In this document: piece by piece, positions 18,888-28,188 of the stretch
Layout: each line of letters begins with the position of its first letter
How positions within the stretch are numbered: position 1 is the stretch's first letter
Assembly (NCBI RefSeq): GCF_022814865.1
Contig: NZ_JAKVRD010000002.1
Coordinates: 248,001 to 312,000 of the forward strand
Reading direction: 5' to 3'
Length of the DNA: 64,000 nucleotides
Source: Shimia aestuarii
Lineage (GTDB): Bacteria > Pseudomonadota > Alphaproteobacteria > Rhodobacterales > Rhodobacteraceae
Program-made: the position numbers and the translations under genes
Notes under the pieces: generated by a model
What the model saw: the letters and a program-made list of their open reading frames with translations, nothing else
Database searches by the model: none
What the model was told of the DNA's origin: nothing

Positions 18888-18920
18888 GTCGGTATCGCGT
18901 CGGTATCACGTCGGTATTGC
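18888..18920 (-). repeat. Three 11-bp phased direct repeats
   Basis: The plus strand shows three contiguous 11-bp units (GTCGGTATCGC, GTCGGTATCAC, GTCGGTATTGC). On the sulP coding strand the unit reads GCGATACCGAC, the same consensus as the repeats in front of dapB. The array ends about 150 bp upstream of the sulP ATG. Confidence 0.75.
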
Positions 18921-19004
18921 GTAGGTGCCCCGCGCGAAAATCGCAGGTGTGAACGGGGCGCACGATGGTGAACGGGGCGTGCGCGGTTAACGAAAGGTGA
19001 AGAG

Positions 19005-19028
19005 CCAAGGGCCTTCGAAAGCCCTTGG
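19005..19028 (-). terminator. Hairpin downstream of the DUF442-SQR gene
   Basis: An 8-bp stem CCAAGGGC/GCCCTTGG (19005-19012 with 19021-19028) has an 8-nt loop and begins 36 bp after the SQR stop on the minus strand. The downstream T tract is poor, so this is a moderate-strength or processing hairpin. Confidence 0.55.
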
Positions 19029-19063
19029 AGACGAGGTTTCGAAATCGCGTGGGAAGTGGTCGG

Positions 19064-20737
19064 TCAGCTTGCCGAGATCTTTTCGGGTTTGGCCATCCAT
19101 TCCTTGCCGCGCAACATCGCCTTCCAATAGACGGGCGGCAGGATCTGTTCCTTGAGGATCCAAGCGGCGCGGGTCGGTTTGGTGCCGTCGATCATCCACT
19201 TCGGCAGGGTCGGCAGCAGCACGCCACCATAGCCGAATTCCGCTAGAAGTATCTTGCCGCGTTCGACGGTCAGCGGGCAGGAGCCGTAGCCGTTGTAGAT
19301 CGCGGTGGGCGATTTTCCGTCGATATCATCGACGAGGTTTTCGGCCACGATCGGCGCCTGCATCCGCGCGGCGGCGGCGGTCTTGGCGTTGGGGGCGTTC
19401 ATCACGTCCCCGAGCGACCAGATATTGTCATACTCTGCATGGCGCAGTGTCGCCTGATCCACATCGACCCAGCCCGCGGCATCGGCCAAGGGCGAGACGC
19501 GGATGAAGTCCGGCGCGGTCTGTGGCGGGGTGACGTGCATCATGTCGAACTCGGTCATGAGGGTTTCCGGCTCGGCATCGGGGCGGTTGATGGTGAAGGT
19601 CGCCGTCTTGGCGGACCCGTCCACGGCGGTCAGGTTGTGGAAGTAGTTCACCGTCGCGCCGTAGCGGTCGATGTATTTCTCGAGGGCGGGCACGTAGTCC
19701 TTCACCCCGAAGAGGACGCCGCCTGCGTTCATGAATTGCACATCGACAGAGCCGAGGCGGCCCATGCGCTCCCAGTTGTTGGCGGAGAGGTAGAGCGCCT
19801 TTTGCGGGGCACCGGCGCATTTGATCGGCATGGGCGGCTGGGTAAAGAGGGCGCGCCCGCCTTTGAAGCCGCGCACCAGTTCCCAAGTGTAGGGGGCGAG
19901 GTCATAGCGGTAGTTCGAGGTCACGCCGTTCTTGCCGAGCGTTTCGACGAGGCCCTCGACGGCGCCCCAGTCGAGCTTCAGCCCCGGGCAGACGACGAGG
20001 CGTTTGTATTTCACCACGCGGCAGCCATCGAGGACGACGGCGTTGTCCTTGGGTTCAAACGCGGCGACGGCGGATTTGAGCCAATGCACCCCTTTGGGGA
20101 TCAGAGAGCCCATGGTCTTCGCGGTGGTTTCGGCGTCGAAGATGCCGCCGCCGACCATGGTCCAGCCGGGTTGGTAGTAATGCGTGCCTGCCGGGTCGAT
20201 CACGGCGATCTCGAGGCCCGAGCGGCGCGCCTTGAGCGAAGAGGCCACGGCAATGCCCGCCGCGCCACCGCCAACGATCACCACATCATAGGACGCATCG
20301 CCCGTATCGGTCGGGGTCTTGCCGCCATTGACGATGCGGCGCACGACGCCCGCCATGTCATAGCCTGCGGATTTGGTCGCGGCGAGGATGTCGGCGGTCG
20401 GTGTGTCGGCGGCCTTGGAGAGCGACCAGAGCGTCGCGCAGCGCGTGCCGGTGCGGCAATAGGCGAGGACAGGACCGGGAAGCTCCATCAGGGCGGTGCC
20501 GAAATCGGCGGCATCTGCGTCGGTGACCTTGCCGGAGACGACAGGCAGGTAGCGACAGGTCAGCCCTTCTTCGCGGGCGACGCGCTCGATCTCGTCAAAG
20601 GCGGGTTGGTCGGCGCCTTCGCCATCGGGGCGGTTACAGATGATGGCACGAAAGCCCTTTGCGGCGATGGTGCGCACGTCCTCGGCGGTAATCTGCGGCG
20701 CGACCGAGATTTGGTCGGTGATCTTCTTGGCGTCCAT
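19064..20737 (-). CDS. DUF442 sulfurtransferase-like / type II sulfide:quinone oxidoreductase fusion
   Basis: This 557-aa protein has an N-terminal DUF442 domain (about 1-115) with a CRTGTR loop (94-99), a six-residue rhodanese-like active site. A linker leads to an FAD-dependent oxidoreductase (about 150-557) with GGGAAG at 156-161. The blocks PIKCAGAPQK (Cys307) and GYGSCPL (Cys487) match the two redox cysteines of type II sulfide:quinone oxidoreductases, the group that includes mitochondrial SQOR. The likely role is membrane-associated oxidation of H2S to persulfide with electrons to quinone, with the DUF442 part moving or releasing sulfane sulfur. The ATG at 20737 begins the DUF442 domain; the upstream in-frame extension is non-homologous. 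Confidence 0.9.
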   Translation of the reverse strand: MDAKKITDQISVAPQITAEDVRTIAAKGFRAIICNRPDGEGADQPAFDEIERVAREEGLTCRYLPVVSGKVTDADAADFGTALMELPGPVLAYCRTGTRCATLWSLSKAADTPTADILAATKSAGYDMAGVVRRIVNGGKTPTDTGDASYDVVIVGGGAAGIAVASSLKARRSGLEIAVIDPAGTHYYQPGWTMVGGGIFDAETTAKTMGSLIPKGVHWLKSAVAAFEPKDNAVVLDGCRVVKYKRLVVCPGLKLDWGAVEGLVETLGKNGVTSNYRYDLAPYTWELVRGFKGGRALFTQPPMPIKCAGAPQKALYLSANNWERMGRLGSVDVQFMNAGGVLFGVKDYVPALEKYIDRYGATVNYFHNLTAVDGSAKTATFTINRPDAEPETLMTEFDMMHVTPPQTAPDFIRVSPLADAAGWVDVDQATLRHAEYDNIWSLGDVMNAPNAKTAAAARMQAPIVAENLVDDIDGKSPTAIYNGYGSCPLTVERGKILLAEFGYGGVLLPTLPKWMIDGTKPTRAAWILKEQILPPVYWKAMLRGKEWMAKPEKISAS

Positions 20738-20766
20738 GGGGCGGTCCTTCGGTATCGTGAGGGGCG

Positions 20767-20979
20767 TCAGCGGCGGCAGGTCGAGAGGCCGAGCACCCGG
20801 TAGAGCGGGCAGAACTTGAAGGCCGATGTCCCCGCAAGGACGAGGCCGACGAGGGCGAGGCCATATTTTATCATATCGTTTTGCCACAAGGCAGCCTCAA
20901 AGGCGAAGGGCAGGATGATGAGCGCCGCGCCGAGGATCAGGCGGATGAGGCGGTCGAGATTGCCGACATTGTGGGTCAT
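20767..20979 (-). CDS. DUF2892 small membrane protein
   Basis: This 70-aa protein starts [13 protein letters not shown], the DUF2892 signature. It has two hydrophobic segments and the C-terminal CPLYRVLG motif with a conserved Cys. DUF2892 domains occur with rhodanese and sulfide-oxidation genes and as the tail of some rhodaneses. The start at 20979 has a GGAGCC upstream; the longer frame is not conserved-looking. It lies 29 bp ahead of the DUF442-SQR gene in one transcription unit. Confidence 0.88.
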   Translation of the reverse strand: MTHNVGNLDRLIRLILGAALIILPFAFEAALWQNDMIKYGLALVGLVLAGTSAFKFCPLYRVLGLSTCRR

Positions 20980-21019
20980 GGATGGCTCCGATTCCGGTCT
21001 GTGCGTGCCGTGTATTTTG

Positions 21020-21042
21020 TTCATATATTCAATATCGCGCAT
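21020..21042 (-). promoter_or_regulatory. Candidate DUF2892-SQR promoter/operator
   Basis: A 13-bp block TTCATATATTCAA (plus strand 21020-21032) is identical to 18762-18774 in the sulP promoter and includes the TATATG -10 on the minus strand. The ATTC at 21027-21030 is followed after 8 bp by GCAT, one mismatch from the ATTC-N8-GAAT operator. A -35 element is not convincing. Confidence 0.5.
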
Positions 21043-21150
21043 TCATGGAAGGATTTACGGGGCGAAGCGACGGAGGCGCGTGGTCGCAGGGCCGTTGACA
21101 ATCCCTCGTCTCAAGGGTTGGGTCAGGGCCTTGAAGGACAGGAGGGCGCG

Positions 21151-24100
21151 ATGAGTGGGGCTTGGGAATTCTGGATCGACCGGGGCGGCACGTTTACGGA
21201 TATCGTCGCCCGCAGGCCTGATGGGGGTGTGGCGACGCACAAGCTCTTGTCGGAGAACCCCGAACGCTATCGCGACGCCGCCGTGCAGGGCATCCGCGAG
21301 ATCATGGGCGTGGACGAGGATTTCCCGGATGGCAGTATCCGCGCGGTGAAGATGGGCACGACCGTGGCGACCAACGCGCTTCTTGAGCGCAAGGGCGAGC
21401 GCGTTCTTTTGGTCATCACCAAGGGATTCCGCGATCTTCTCGAGATCGGGTATCAGGCGCGGCCAAGGCTCTTTGATCTCGAGATCAAGCGCCCGGACCT
21501 CCTTTATGAGCGGGTCGTGGAGATGGATGAGCGGCTCGATGCGGAGGGGGCGGTGTTGCGCCCGCTCGACGAGGCGGCGCTGCGCGCAGAGATGCAGGCC
21601 GGGTTTGACGCCGGCATTCGCGCGGTGGCGATTGCCGGGCTGCATGGCTATCTCAACCCGGTGCACGAGGCGCGCGCGGCGGAAATCGCCCGCGAGATCG
21701 GATTTACGCAGGTCTCGGCCAGTGCCGAGGTCTCGCGGCTGGCGAAGCTCGTGGGGCGCGGCGATACCACGGTGGTTGATGCCTACCTGTCGCCGATCCT
21801 GCGCCGCTATGTCGAGCAGGTTGCCGGGGCGCTCGATATGGGGCGGGCCTGTGAGCGGTTGTTGTTCATGCAATCCAACGGCGGGTTGACGGATGCGAGC
21901 CTGTTTCACGGGCGCGATGCGATCCTGTCGGGGCCAGCAGGCGGCATTGTCGGGATGGTCAAGACGGCAGAGGCGGCGGGGTTTGACCGCCTTATCGGCT
22001 TTGACATGGGCGGCACCTCGACGGATGTCAGCCATTATGCCGGGGAATACGAGCGCAGTTTCGAGACCGAAGTCGCGGGCGTGCGGATGCGCGCACCGAT
22101 GATGGATATTCACACGGTCGCCGCCGGGGGCGGGTCGATCTGTTCCTTCCGCGACGGCCGTTATCAGGTGGGCCCCGAAAGCGCGGGCGCCGATCCGGGG
22201 CCGGCTTGCTATCGCCGGGGCGGGCCGCTCACAGTGACCGATTGCAATGTCATGCTTGGTAAGCTCAACCCCGATCACTTCCCGCAGGTCTTTGGCCCCG
22301 AGGGGGATCAACCGCTCGACGCAGAGGTCGTGCGGGAGAAGTTTGCAGCGCTGGCAGCAGAAATCGCCGAGGCGACAGGGCAGGAGGCGCAAAGCCCCGA
22401 GGCGGTCGCCGAGGGGTTCCTGCGCATTGCGGTCGACAACATGGCCAACGCGATCAAGAAGATCAGCGTGCAGCGCGGCCATGACGTCACGCGCTATACG
22501 CTCCAGTGTTTCGGCGGTGCAGGCGGGCAGCATGCTTGTCTCGTGGCGGATGCCTTGGGCATGACACGGGTGTTCGTACATCCGCATGCGGGCGTTCTTT
22601 CGGCCTATGGTATGGGGCTTGCCGAAATTCGTGCCATGCGGGAAGTGCAGTTCGATGCGCCTGTCGCTGACGAGGCGGCGGCCCTGTCGGCCCTTGCGGA
22701 GCTTATTGCGGCGGCGGAAGACGAGGTGCGCAGCCAAGGCGTCCGAGAGGTCCGCACCGAGGCCCGGGCGCATCTGCGCTATGAAGGCTCACACCAAGCG
22801 CTTGAAGTGGCGCACGGCAGCGCCGAGGAGATGCGCGCAGCCTTCGAGGCGGCGCACCAACAGCGGTTCGGCTTTATCTCGCCCGAGCGCGGTTTGATGG
22901 TCGAGATGCTCTCGGTCGAAGCGATTGGCGAAACGGGCGAGGCACCGGGCATCGTCGATCATGCGGGCGATGGCCGCGCGATCGCGCATATTCCAGTGCA
23001 CCTTGAAGAGGCGCGGCGCGATGTGCCGCTTTATGATCGCGCGACGCTTGGCACCGGCGTGAAAGTCGAGGGCCCGGCGGTTATCACCGAGGCTACCGGC
23101 ACCAACATGATCGAGCCGGGCTGGCGCGCCGAGGTGGACGGTTTTGGCAATCTCGTTCTCGAACGGGTGACGGAGAAGGCGCGCGCAAGGGCGGCGGGGA
23201 CCGAGGCTGATCCGGTCCTGCTTGAAGTGTTCAACAACCTCTTCATGTCGGTTGCGGACCAGATGGGCGCGACACTCGCCAACACGTCCTGGTCGGTGAA
23301 CATCAAGGAACGGCTTGATTTCTCTTGTGCGATCTTCGACACGGCAGGCGATCTTGTCGCCAATGCACCGCATGTGCCGGTGCATCTTGGCTCTATGTCG
23401 GATTCCATTCGCACGGTGATGCGCGAGAACCCGGACGTGGCCGAGGGCGACGCCTTCATGCTCAATTCGCCCTATAACGGTGGCACGCATCTGCCGGATG
23501 TGACGGTCGTGACGCCGGTGTTCCATGGTGGCGAGGTGGTGTTTTGGCTCGGCTCGCGCGGGCATCATGCGGATATCGGCGGGCGCACGCCGGGATCTGG
23601 GCCGCCGGATTCCAAGCATATCGAGGAAGAGGGCGTGTTGATCGACAATGTGCGCCTCGTCGAAGCGGGCCATTTTCAGGAAGCGCGGGCGCGCGAGGTC
23701 CTGGCCAGCGGTCGGTATCCGGCGCGCAACCCGGATCAGAATATGGCCGACCTCAAGGCGCAGGTGGCGGCGAACGAGACCGGGCGGCGCGAACTGCTCA
23801 AGGTGGTGGGGCAATACGGGCTCGACGTGGTGCAGGCCTATATGGGCCATGTGCAGGACAATGCCGAAGAATCCGTGCGCCGTGTTGTGGACCGGCTTGG
23901 TGACGGGGCGTTTTCCTACGAGATGGACAATGGGGCGCGGATCGAGGTGCGGGTGTCCGTGGACCGGGACGCGCGCGAGGCGGTGATCGACTTCACCGGG
24001 ACCAGCGCACAGCAAGAGGGCAACTATAACGCGCCGCTGTCGATCTGTCGGGCAGTGGTGCTCTATGTGTTCCGCACCATGGTGGGGGCCGAGATCCCGC

Positions 24101-24723
24101 TCAACGAGGGCTGTCTCAAGCCGCTGCGGATCACCGTGCCGGAAGGGTCGATGCTCAACCCCGGCTATCCGGCGGCGGTCATCGCGGGAAACACGGAGGT
24201 CAGCCAGGCGACTTGTAACGCGCTTTATGGGGCGCTTGGGGTGATGGCGTGTAGTCAGGCGACGATGAACAATTTCATCTGGGGCAATGACGACTTTCAG
24301 AACTACGAGACCATTGCGGGCGGCACAGGCGCAGGGCCGGGATTCCGGGGCTGCGACGCGGTGCAAAGCCACATGACCAACACGCGGATGACCGACCCGG
24401 AAATCCTCGAGAAACGCTTTCCGGTGCGGCTCGAAACCTTCCGAATTCGACCCGAGTCCGGCGGAAAAGGGCAGTGGGATGGCGGCAATGGCGCGCTTCG
24501 GACCATGCGCTTCCTCGTACCGGTGACGGTCACGACGCTGACCTCGCACCGCCGGGTGCCACCGTTTGGCGGCGATGGCGGTGGGGCCGGGGCCGTGGGC
24601 GAGAACTGGGCCGAGATGCCGGATGGAACGCGCAAGGATTTGCCGGGCAATGCCGAGATCGACCTGCCCGCGGGCAGCGTCTTTGGCATGGCCACACCGG
24701 GCGGCGGCGGTTGGGGGAGGTAA
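21151..24723 (+). CDS. 5-oxoprolinase (fused hydantoinase A/B type)
   Basis: This 1190-aa protein hydrolyses 5-oxo-L-proline to glutamate with ATP, by homology. The N-terminal hydantoinase A part (about 1-680) has the ATP-binding [10 protein letters not shown] loop, [15 protein letters not shown] and [12 protein letters not shown]. The C-terminal hydantoinase B part (about 690-1190) has NVKERLDFS-like and [15 protein letters not shown] blocks. A single fused chain of about 1200 aa is the form of ATP-dependent 5-oxoprolinase (OPLAH type), rather than split hydantoinase. The ATG at 21151 follows AGGAGGGCGCG. It is divergent from the sulfide operon. Confidence 0.9.
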   Translation: MSGAWEFWIDRGGTFTDIVARRPDGGVATHKLLSENPERYRDAAVQGIREIMGVDEDFPDGSIRAVKMGTTVATNALLERKGERVLLVITKGFRDLLEIGYQARPRLFDLEIKRPDLLYERVVEMDERLDAEGAVLRPLDEAALRAEMQAGFDAGIRAVAIAGLHGYLNPVHEARAAEIAREIGFTQVSASAEVSRLAKLVGRGDTTVVDAYLSPILRRYVEQVAGALDMGRACERLLFMQSNGGLTDASLFHGRDAILSGPAGGIVGMVKTAEAAGFDRLIGFDMGGTSTDVSHYAGEYERSFETEVAGVRMRAPMMDIHTVAAGGGSICSFRDGRYQVGPESAGADPGPACYRRGGPLTVTDCNVMLGKLNPDHFPQVFGPEGDQPLDAEVVREKFAALAAEIAEATGQEAQSPEAVAEGFLRIAVDNMANAIKKISVQRGHDVTRYTLQCFGGAGGQHACLVADALGMTRVFVHPHAGVLSAYGMGLAEIRAMREVQFDAPVADEAAALSALAELIAAAEDEVRSQGVREVRTEARAHLRYEGSHQALEVAHGSAEEMRAAFEAAHQQRFGFISPERGLMVEMLSVEAIGETGEAPGIVDHAGDGRAIAHIPVHLEEARRDVPLYDRATLGTGVKVEGPAVITEATGTNMIEPGWRAEVDGFGNLVLERVTEKARARAAGTEADPVLLEVFNNLFMSVADQMGATLANTSWSVNIKERLDFSCAIFDTAGDLVANAPHVPVHLGSMSDSIRTVMRENPDVAEGDAFMLNSPYNGGTHLPDVTVVTPVFHGGEVVFWLGSRGHHADIGGRTPGSGPPDSKHIEEEGVLIDNVRLVEAGHFQEARAREVLASGRYPARNPDQNMADLKAQVAANETGRRELLKVVGQYGLDVVQAYMGHVQDNAEESVRRVVDRLGDGAFSYEMDNGARIEVRVSVDRDAREAVIDFTGTSAQQEGNYNAPLSICRAVVLYVFRTMVGAEIPLNEGCLKPLRITVPEGSMLNPGYPAAVIAGNTEVSQATCNALYGALGVMACSQATMNNFIWGNDDFQNYETIAGGTGAGPGFRGCDAVQSHMTNTRMTDPEILEKRFPVRLETFRIRPESGGKGQWDGGNGALRTMRFLVPVTVTTLTSHRRVPPFGGDGGGAGAVGENWAEMPDGTRKDLPGNAEIDLPAGSVFGMATPGGGGWGR

Positions 24724-24728
24724 GCGGA

Positions 24729-24797
24729 GCGCGCCCGAGGGCGCGCGCAGGATGAGCGCCTTGCGGCGCAGATGCGAGGCGCTGCCAAAGGCAGCGC
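24729..24797. repeat. Intergenic hairpin element, bidirectional terminator
   Basis: Between two convergent genes lie a GCGCGCCC/GGGCGCGC hairpin (24729-24746), the block AGGATGAGCGCCTT (24749-24762) and a GCGCTGCC/GGCAGCGC hairpin with an AAA loop (24779-24797). The AGGATnnGCGCCTT block after a G+C hairpin recurs at 32851-32884. Confidence 0.6.
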
Positions 24798-24806
24798 GCC
24801 TTTGGA

Positions 24807-26159
24807 TCACGCGGCGGAGAAGCCTGCGTCGAGGGCGGAGAGGATCGTGTCGATCTCGCCTTCTGAAATGGTCAGGGGCGGTGACATCAGGATGTTGTGC
24901 ATGCCGAGCCGCACCATGGCGCCCGCCTCGTAGGCGGTTTGATGGATGCGGGCCATGGTTGCGCCGTCCATCGGGGTCTTGGCGGGTTTGTCCGAGACGA
25001 TCTCGATCCCGGTCATCAGCCCGTGGCCACCGCGCACATCGCCGATGATGTCGTGTTTTTCGGCGAGTTTCAGCACGCCTTCGTAAAGCTGGGTGCCGCG
25101 GGCGGCGGCGTTGCTCTTGAGGTCGAGGCGCTTGGTCTCAGCGAGGGTGGCGATCACGGCGGCGGCGCCGACCGGGTGGGCCGAATAGGTGTAGCCGTGA
25201 TAGATGCCCGCTTCGCCGCTATTGTCCTTTTCAAAGACTTCGGCCACGGCCTCGCTGATGAGGCAGGCGCCGACGGGGAAGTAGCCCGAGGTGATGCCCT
25301 TGGCGGTTGTCATCAGGTCGGGTTTGACGCCCCAGTGGCGCGCGCCGGACCAGTCGCCTGTGCGGCCAAAGCCGGTGATGACCTCGTCGGAGATCATCAG
25401 GATGCCGTGGCGGTCGCAGATTTCGCGCATCAGGCCCATGAAGGAGGCGTCGGGCACGATCACGCCGCCTGCGCCCTGAATCGGTTCCATGATGAAGGCG
25501 GCGATGGTGTTCGCGCCTTGGAAGGCGATTTCGTCCTCAAAGGCGGCGGCGATGTTCTGGGCGAGTTGTGCCGGATCGGTCTCGTTGTAAGGATTGCGGT
25601 AGGTGTAGGGCGAAGGCAGGTGGAAACAGCCCGGCAGGAGCGGTTCGTAGTTGATGCGGAAGCGGTTGTTGCCGTTCACGGAGGCACCGCCGAAATGGGT
25701 GCCGTGATAGCCCTTCTTGAGCGAGATGAATTTCGTCCGGGTCGGCTCCCCGCGCAGGCGGTGATACTGGCGCGCGAGGCGCAGGGCGGTTTCGACGCTG
25801 TCGCTGCCGCCGGAGGTAAAGAAGACCCGGCCCATGCCGTCCTCGGCAAAGAATTCGCGCACCGCATAAGAAGCCTCGATCGCGGGCGGGTTCGAGGTGC
25901 CTGCGAAGGCGGAGTAATAGGGCAGGTCGTAGAGCTGTTTCGCAATCGCCTCTTTCACCACGTCGTTGGAATAGCCGAGGTTCACGCACCAGAGGCCACC
26001 CACGGCGTCGACCGTGCTATGGCCGTCGATGTCGGTGATCGAGACACCGGAGGCACCGGTGATGATTTTTGGCGTGTTGGATTGTAGGTCGCCGGGGGCG
26101 CCCATCGGGTGCCAGAGGTGGCGGGCATTGTTTTCCTTGAGGAAGTTTTCGTCTTTCAT
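24807..26159 (-). CDS. Class III aminotransferase (omega-amino acid:pyruvate type)
   Basis: This 450-aa PLP enzyme has a SGGSDSVETALRLARQYH cofactor-phosphate block, ISDEVITGFGRTG, and the PLP lysine in TTAKGITSGY (Lys287). It is most like omega-amino acid:pyruvate or taurine:pyruvate transaminases. The amino donor cannot be told from sequence. The ATG at 26159 (MKDENFL) is preferred; an earlier start at 26210 would run through a palindromic candidate operator. Confidence 0.87.
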   Translation of the reverse strand: MKDENFLKENNARHLWHPMGAPGDLQSNTPKIITGASGVSITDIDGHSTVDAVGGLWCVNLGYSNDVVKEAIAKQLYDLPYYSAFAGTSNPPAIEASYAVREFFAEDGMGRVFFTSGGSDSVETALRLARQYHRLRGEPTRTKFISLKKGYHGTHFGGASVNGNNRFRINYEPLLPGCFHLPSPYTYRNPYNETDPAQLAQNIAAAFEDEIAFQGANTIAAFIMEPIQGAGGVIVPDASFMGLMREICDRHGILMISDEVITGFGRTGDWSGARHWGVKPDLMTTAKGITSGYFPVGACLISEAVAEVFEKDNSGEAGIYHGYTYSAHPVGAAAVIATLAETKRLDLKSNAAARGTQLYEGVLKLAEKHDIIGDVRGGHGLMTGIEIVSDKPAKTPMDGATMARIHQTAYEAGAMVRLGMHNILMSPPLTISEGEIDTILSALDAGFSAA

Positions 26160-26190
26160 GGCGTGTCCTGACTCTCGGCCCTGATTCTCG

Positions 26191-26214
26191 GGATTTGTGA
26201 ATTTGATCAAATCC
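26191..26214. promoter_or_regulatory. Palindromic operator candidate upstream of the aminotransferase
   Basis: A perfect 12-bp palindrome ATTTGATCAAAT (26201-26212) lies 41 bp upstream of the aminotransferase ATG, overlapping a second inverted repeat GGATTTG/CAAATCC (26191-26197 with 26208-26214). It is not an FNR box, which needs TTGAT-N4-ATCAA. The regulator is unknown. Confidence 0.4.
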
Positions 26215-26316
26215 TACGCCTCTTGTTTGCCCTGTCCAGAGTGAAGGCGAAAACGCTGCGAAAACGGCGCGGATCGCTGTGGCAGAATCGGGAGTACGCG
26301 TGCTAGGTTTTGGGTT

Positions 26317-28188
26317 ATGCCTCAACCAGACCCCAAGATAAGCGAAAACCGCCCGGTAATTCGGCAATTGGACGATGCTGCGATCAATCGGATCGCGGCG
26401 GGCGAAGTCGTGGAGCGTCCGGCCTCTGCGGTCAAGGAACTTGTGGAGAATGCGCTCGACGCAGGCGCGCGGCGGATCGAGGTCGCCTATGGCGATGGTG
26501 GCAAGACATTGATCCGGGTGACGGATGACGGTTGCGGCATCGCGCCGGGGGATTTGCCGCTGGCGCTTGCGCGCCATGCCACGTCGAAGATCGACGGCAG
26601 CGACCTTCTTGATATTCACACCTTCGGGTTCCGGGGAGAGGCCTTGCCGTCGCTTGGCGCGGTGGGGCGGCTTAGGATCACCTCGCGGGCTGCGGGCGAG
26701 GACGCCGCCGAGATCGTGGTCGAAGGCGGCCGCATGGGGGCGGTGAAACCGGCGGCGTTGAGCAAGGGCACGCGGGTCGAGTTGCGGGATCTGTTTTATG
26801 CGACGCCCGCGCGGCTCAAGTTCATGCGCTCGGACCGGGCCGAGGCGCAGGCGATCACGGATGTGGTCAAGCGGCTGGCCATGGCAGAGCCGTTCGTGGG
26901 CTTCACGTTGCGCGATGTGACGGGCGGCGGGGAGGGGCGCGTGACCTTCCGCACGGAGCCAGAAAGCGGCGATCTTTTCGACGCGCTACACGGGCGGCTT
27001 GCAGGCATCATTGGCAAAGAGTTCGCAGAAAACGCGCTCCGGATTGATGCCGAGCGCGAGGGGCTGCACCTTGTGGGCTATGCCGCCCTGCCGACCTATT
27101 CGCGGGGATCGGCGGTCGCACAGTATCTTTTCGTCAACGGGCGGCCTGTGAAGGACAAGCTTCTCGTTGGGGCGCTTCGGGGGGCGTATTTCGATTTCCT
27201 CAGCCGCGACCGGCATCCGGCGGCGGCGTTGTTCATTGATTGCGATCCGCATCTTGTCGATGTGAACGTGCATCCGGCGAAATCGGAGGTGCGGTTCCGC
27301 GATCCGGGGATGGCGCGGGGGCTGATCGTGTCGGCGCTACGCCATGCGTTGGCGGAGGCGGGGCACCGGGCCTCGACCACCGTGGCGGGCGCGACGCTCG
27401 GGGCGTTCCGGCCCGAACCTATGGGAGATAGCACCGCGCGGGTCTATCAGATGGATCGCCCGTCGCTTGGCGCGCGCACGACAGCCTATGCAGCGCAGGC
27501 GCCGCACGCCACGCCGGGCTTTGCCGAGTTTTCGGACGCCTATAGCGCGCGGGTCGAGCCGGTTGTCGAAGAGACGGCGCCGGAGGAGGGCGCACCCCGG
27601 CTCGAGGCGCTGCCGCTAGGGGCGGCGCGGGCGCAGGTGCATGAGAATTACATCGTCGCCCAGACAGAGACGGGCATGGTCCTTGTCGATCAGCACGCGG
27701 CGCATGAACGGCTTGTCTATGAAAAGCTCAAGGCCCAGATGGCCGAGAACGGGGTTGCGGCGCAGGCGTTGCTCATCCCCGAGATTGTCGAATTGTCCGA
27801 GGGCGATTGCGCGCGGCTCCTCGCGGTGGCGGAGGAGTTGACGACGCTTGGCCTCACCATTGAGCCGTTTGGCGGCGGGGCGGTCGCGGTGCGCGAGACC
27901 CCGGCGATTCTTGGTGAGGTCAATGCGCGGGCGATGGTGCTCGATATTCTTGACGAGTTGGACGATCAGGGCGAGAGCCTGTTGGTGCGGGCCAAGATCG
28001 AGGCAATCCTGAGCCGGGTGGCCTGTCACGGGTCGATCCGGTCGGGGCGGCGGATGCGGGCGGACGAGATGAACGCCCTTCTGCGCGAGATGGAAGCGAC
28101 GCCGCATTCTGGCCAGTGCAACCATGGGCGGCCGACCTATGTCGAGTTGAAACTAAGCGATATCGAGAGGCTATTCGGGCGGACATGA
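26317..28188 (+). CDS. mutL: DNA mismatch repair protein MutL
   Basis: This 623-aa protein has the GHKL ATPase motifs [17 protein letters not shown] and [10 protein letters not shown], and a C-terminal endonuclease domain with DQHA-X2-E-X4-E (from Asp458), ACHGSIR and CNHGRPT. It is therefore the nicking form of MutL found in bacteria without MutH. It works with MutS to direct strand removal. The stop overlaps the rmuC start as ATGA. Confidence 0.97.
   Translation: MPQPDPKISENRPVIRQLDDAAINRIAAGEVVERPASAVKELVENALDAGARRIEVAYGDGGKTLIRVTDDGCGIAPGDLPLALARHATSKIDGSDLLDIHTFGFRGEALPSLGAVGRLRITSRAAGEDAAEIVVEGGRMGAVKPAALSKGTRVELRDLFYATPARLKFMRSDRAEAQAITDVVKRLAMAEPFVGFTLRDVTGGGEGRVTFRTEPESGDLFDALHGRLAGIIGKEFAENALRIDAEREGLHLVGYAALPTYSRGSAVAQYLFVNGRPVKDKLLVGALRGAYFDFLSRDRHPAAALFIDCDPHLVDVNVHPAKSEVRFRDPGMARGLIVSALRHALAEAGHRASTTVAGATLGAFRPEPMGDSTARVYQMDRPSLGARTTAYAAQAPHATPGFAEFSDAYSARVEPVVEETAPEEGAPRLEALPLGAARAQVHENYIVAQTETGMVLVDQHAAHERLVYEKLKAQMAENGVAAQALLIPEIVELSEGDCARLLAVAEELTTLGLTIEPFGGGAVAVRETPAILGEVNARAMVLDILDELDDQGESLLVRAKIEAILSRVACHGSIRSGRRMRADEMNALLREMEATPHSGQCNHGRPTYVELKLSDIERLFGRT

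Larger units (their letters stand above)
18737..19063. other. 327-bp intergenic region upstream of sulP
   Basis: This gap between the SQR stop and the SulP start (both minus strand) contains no convincing ORF. From right to left it holds a hairpin after the SQR gene (19005-19028), two copies of GTGAACGGGGCG (18949-18960 and 18968-18979), three 11-bp phased repeats (18888-18920) and the sulP promoter/operator (18764-18791). Confidence 0.8.

Noticed and set aside
18949-18979. Two copies of GTGAACGGGGCG, 19 bp apart, considered as an operator or attachment site.
   Set aside because: Only two copies, no dyad, not near a start codon and not seen elsewhere in the window; kept only as a note in the intergenic entry.
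21055-24810. Two long minus-strand frames (572 and 673 codons) opposite the 5-oxoprolinase gene.
   Set aside because: They are GC-driven antisense shadows; the plus-strand gene is complete and recognisable over its length.
26201-26212. ATTTGATCAAAT considered as an FNR/FnrL box.
   Set aside because: FNR sites need a 4-bp spacer between TTGAT and ATCAA; here the halves overlap.
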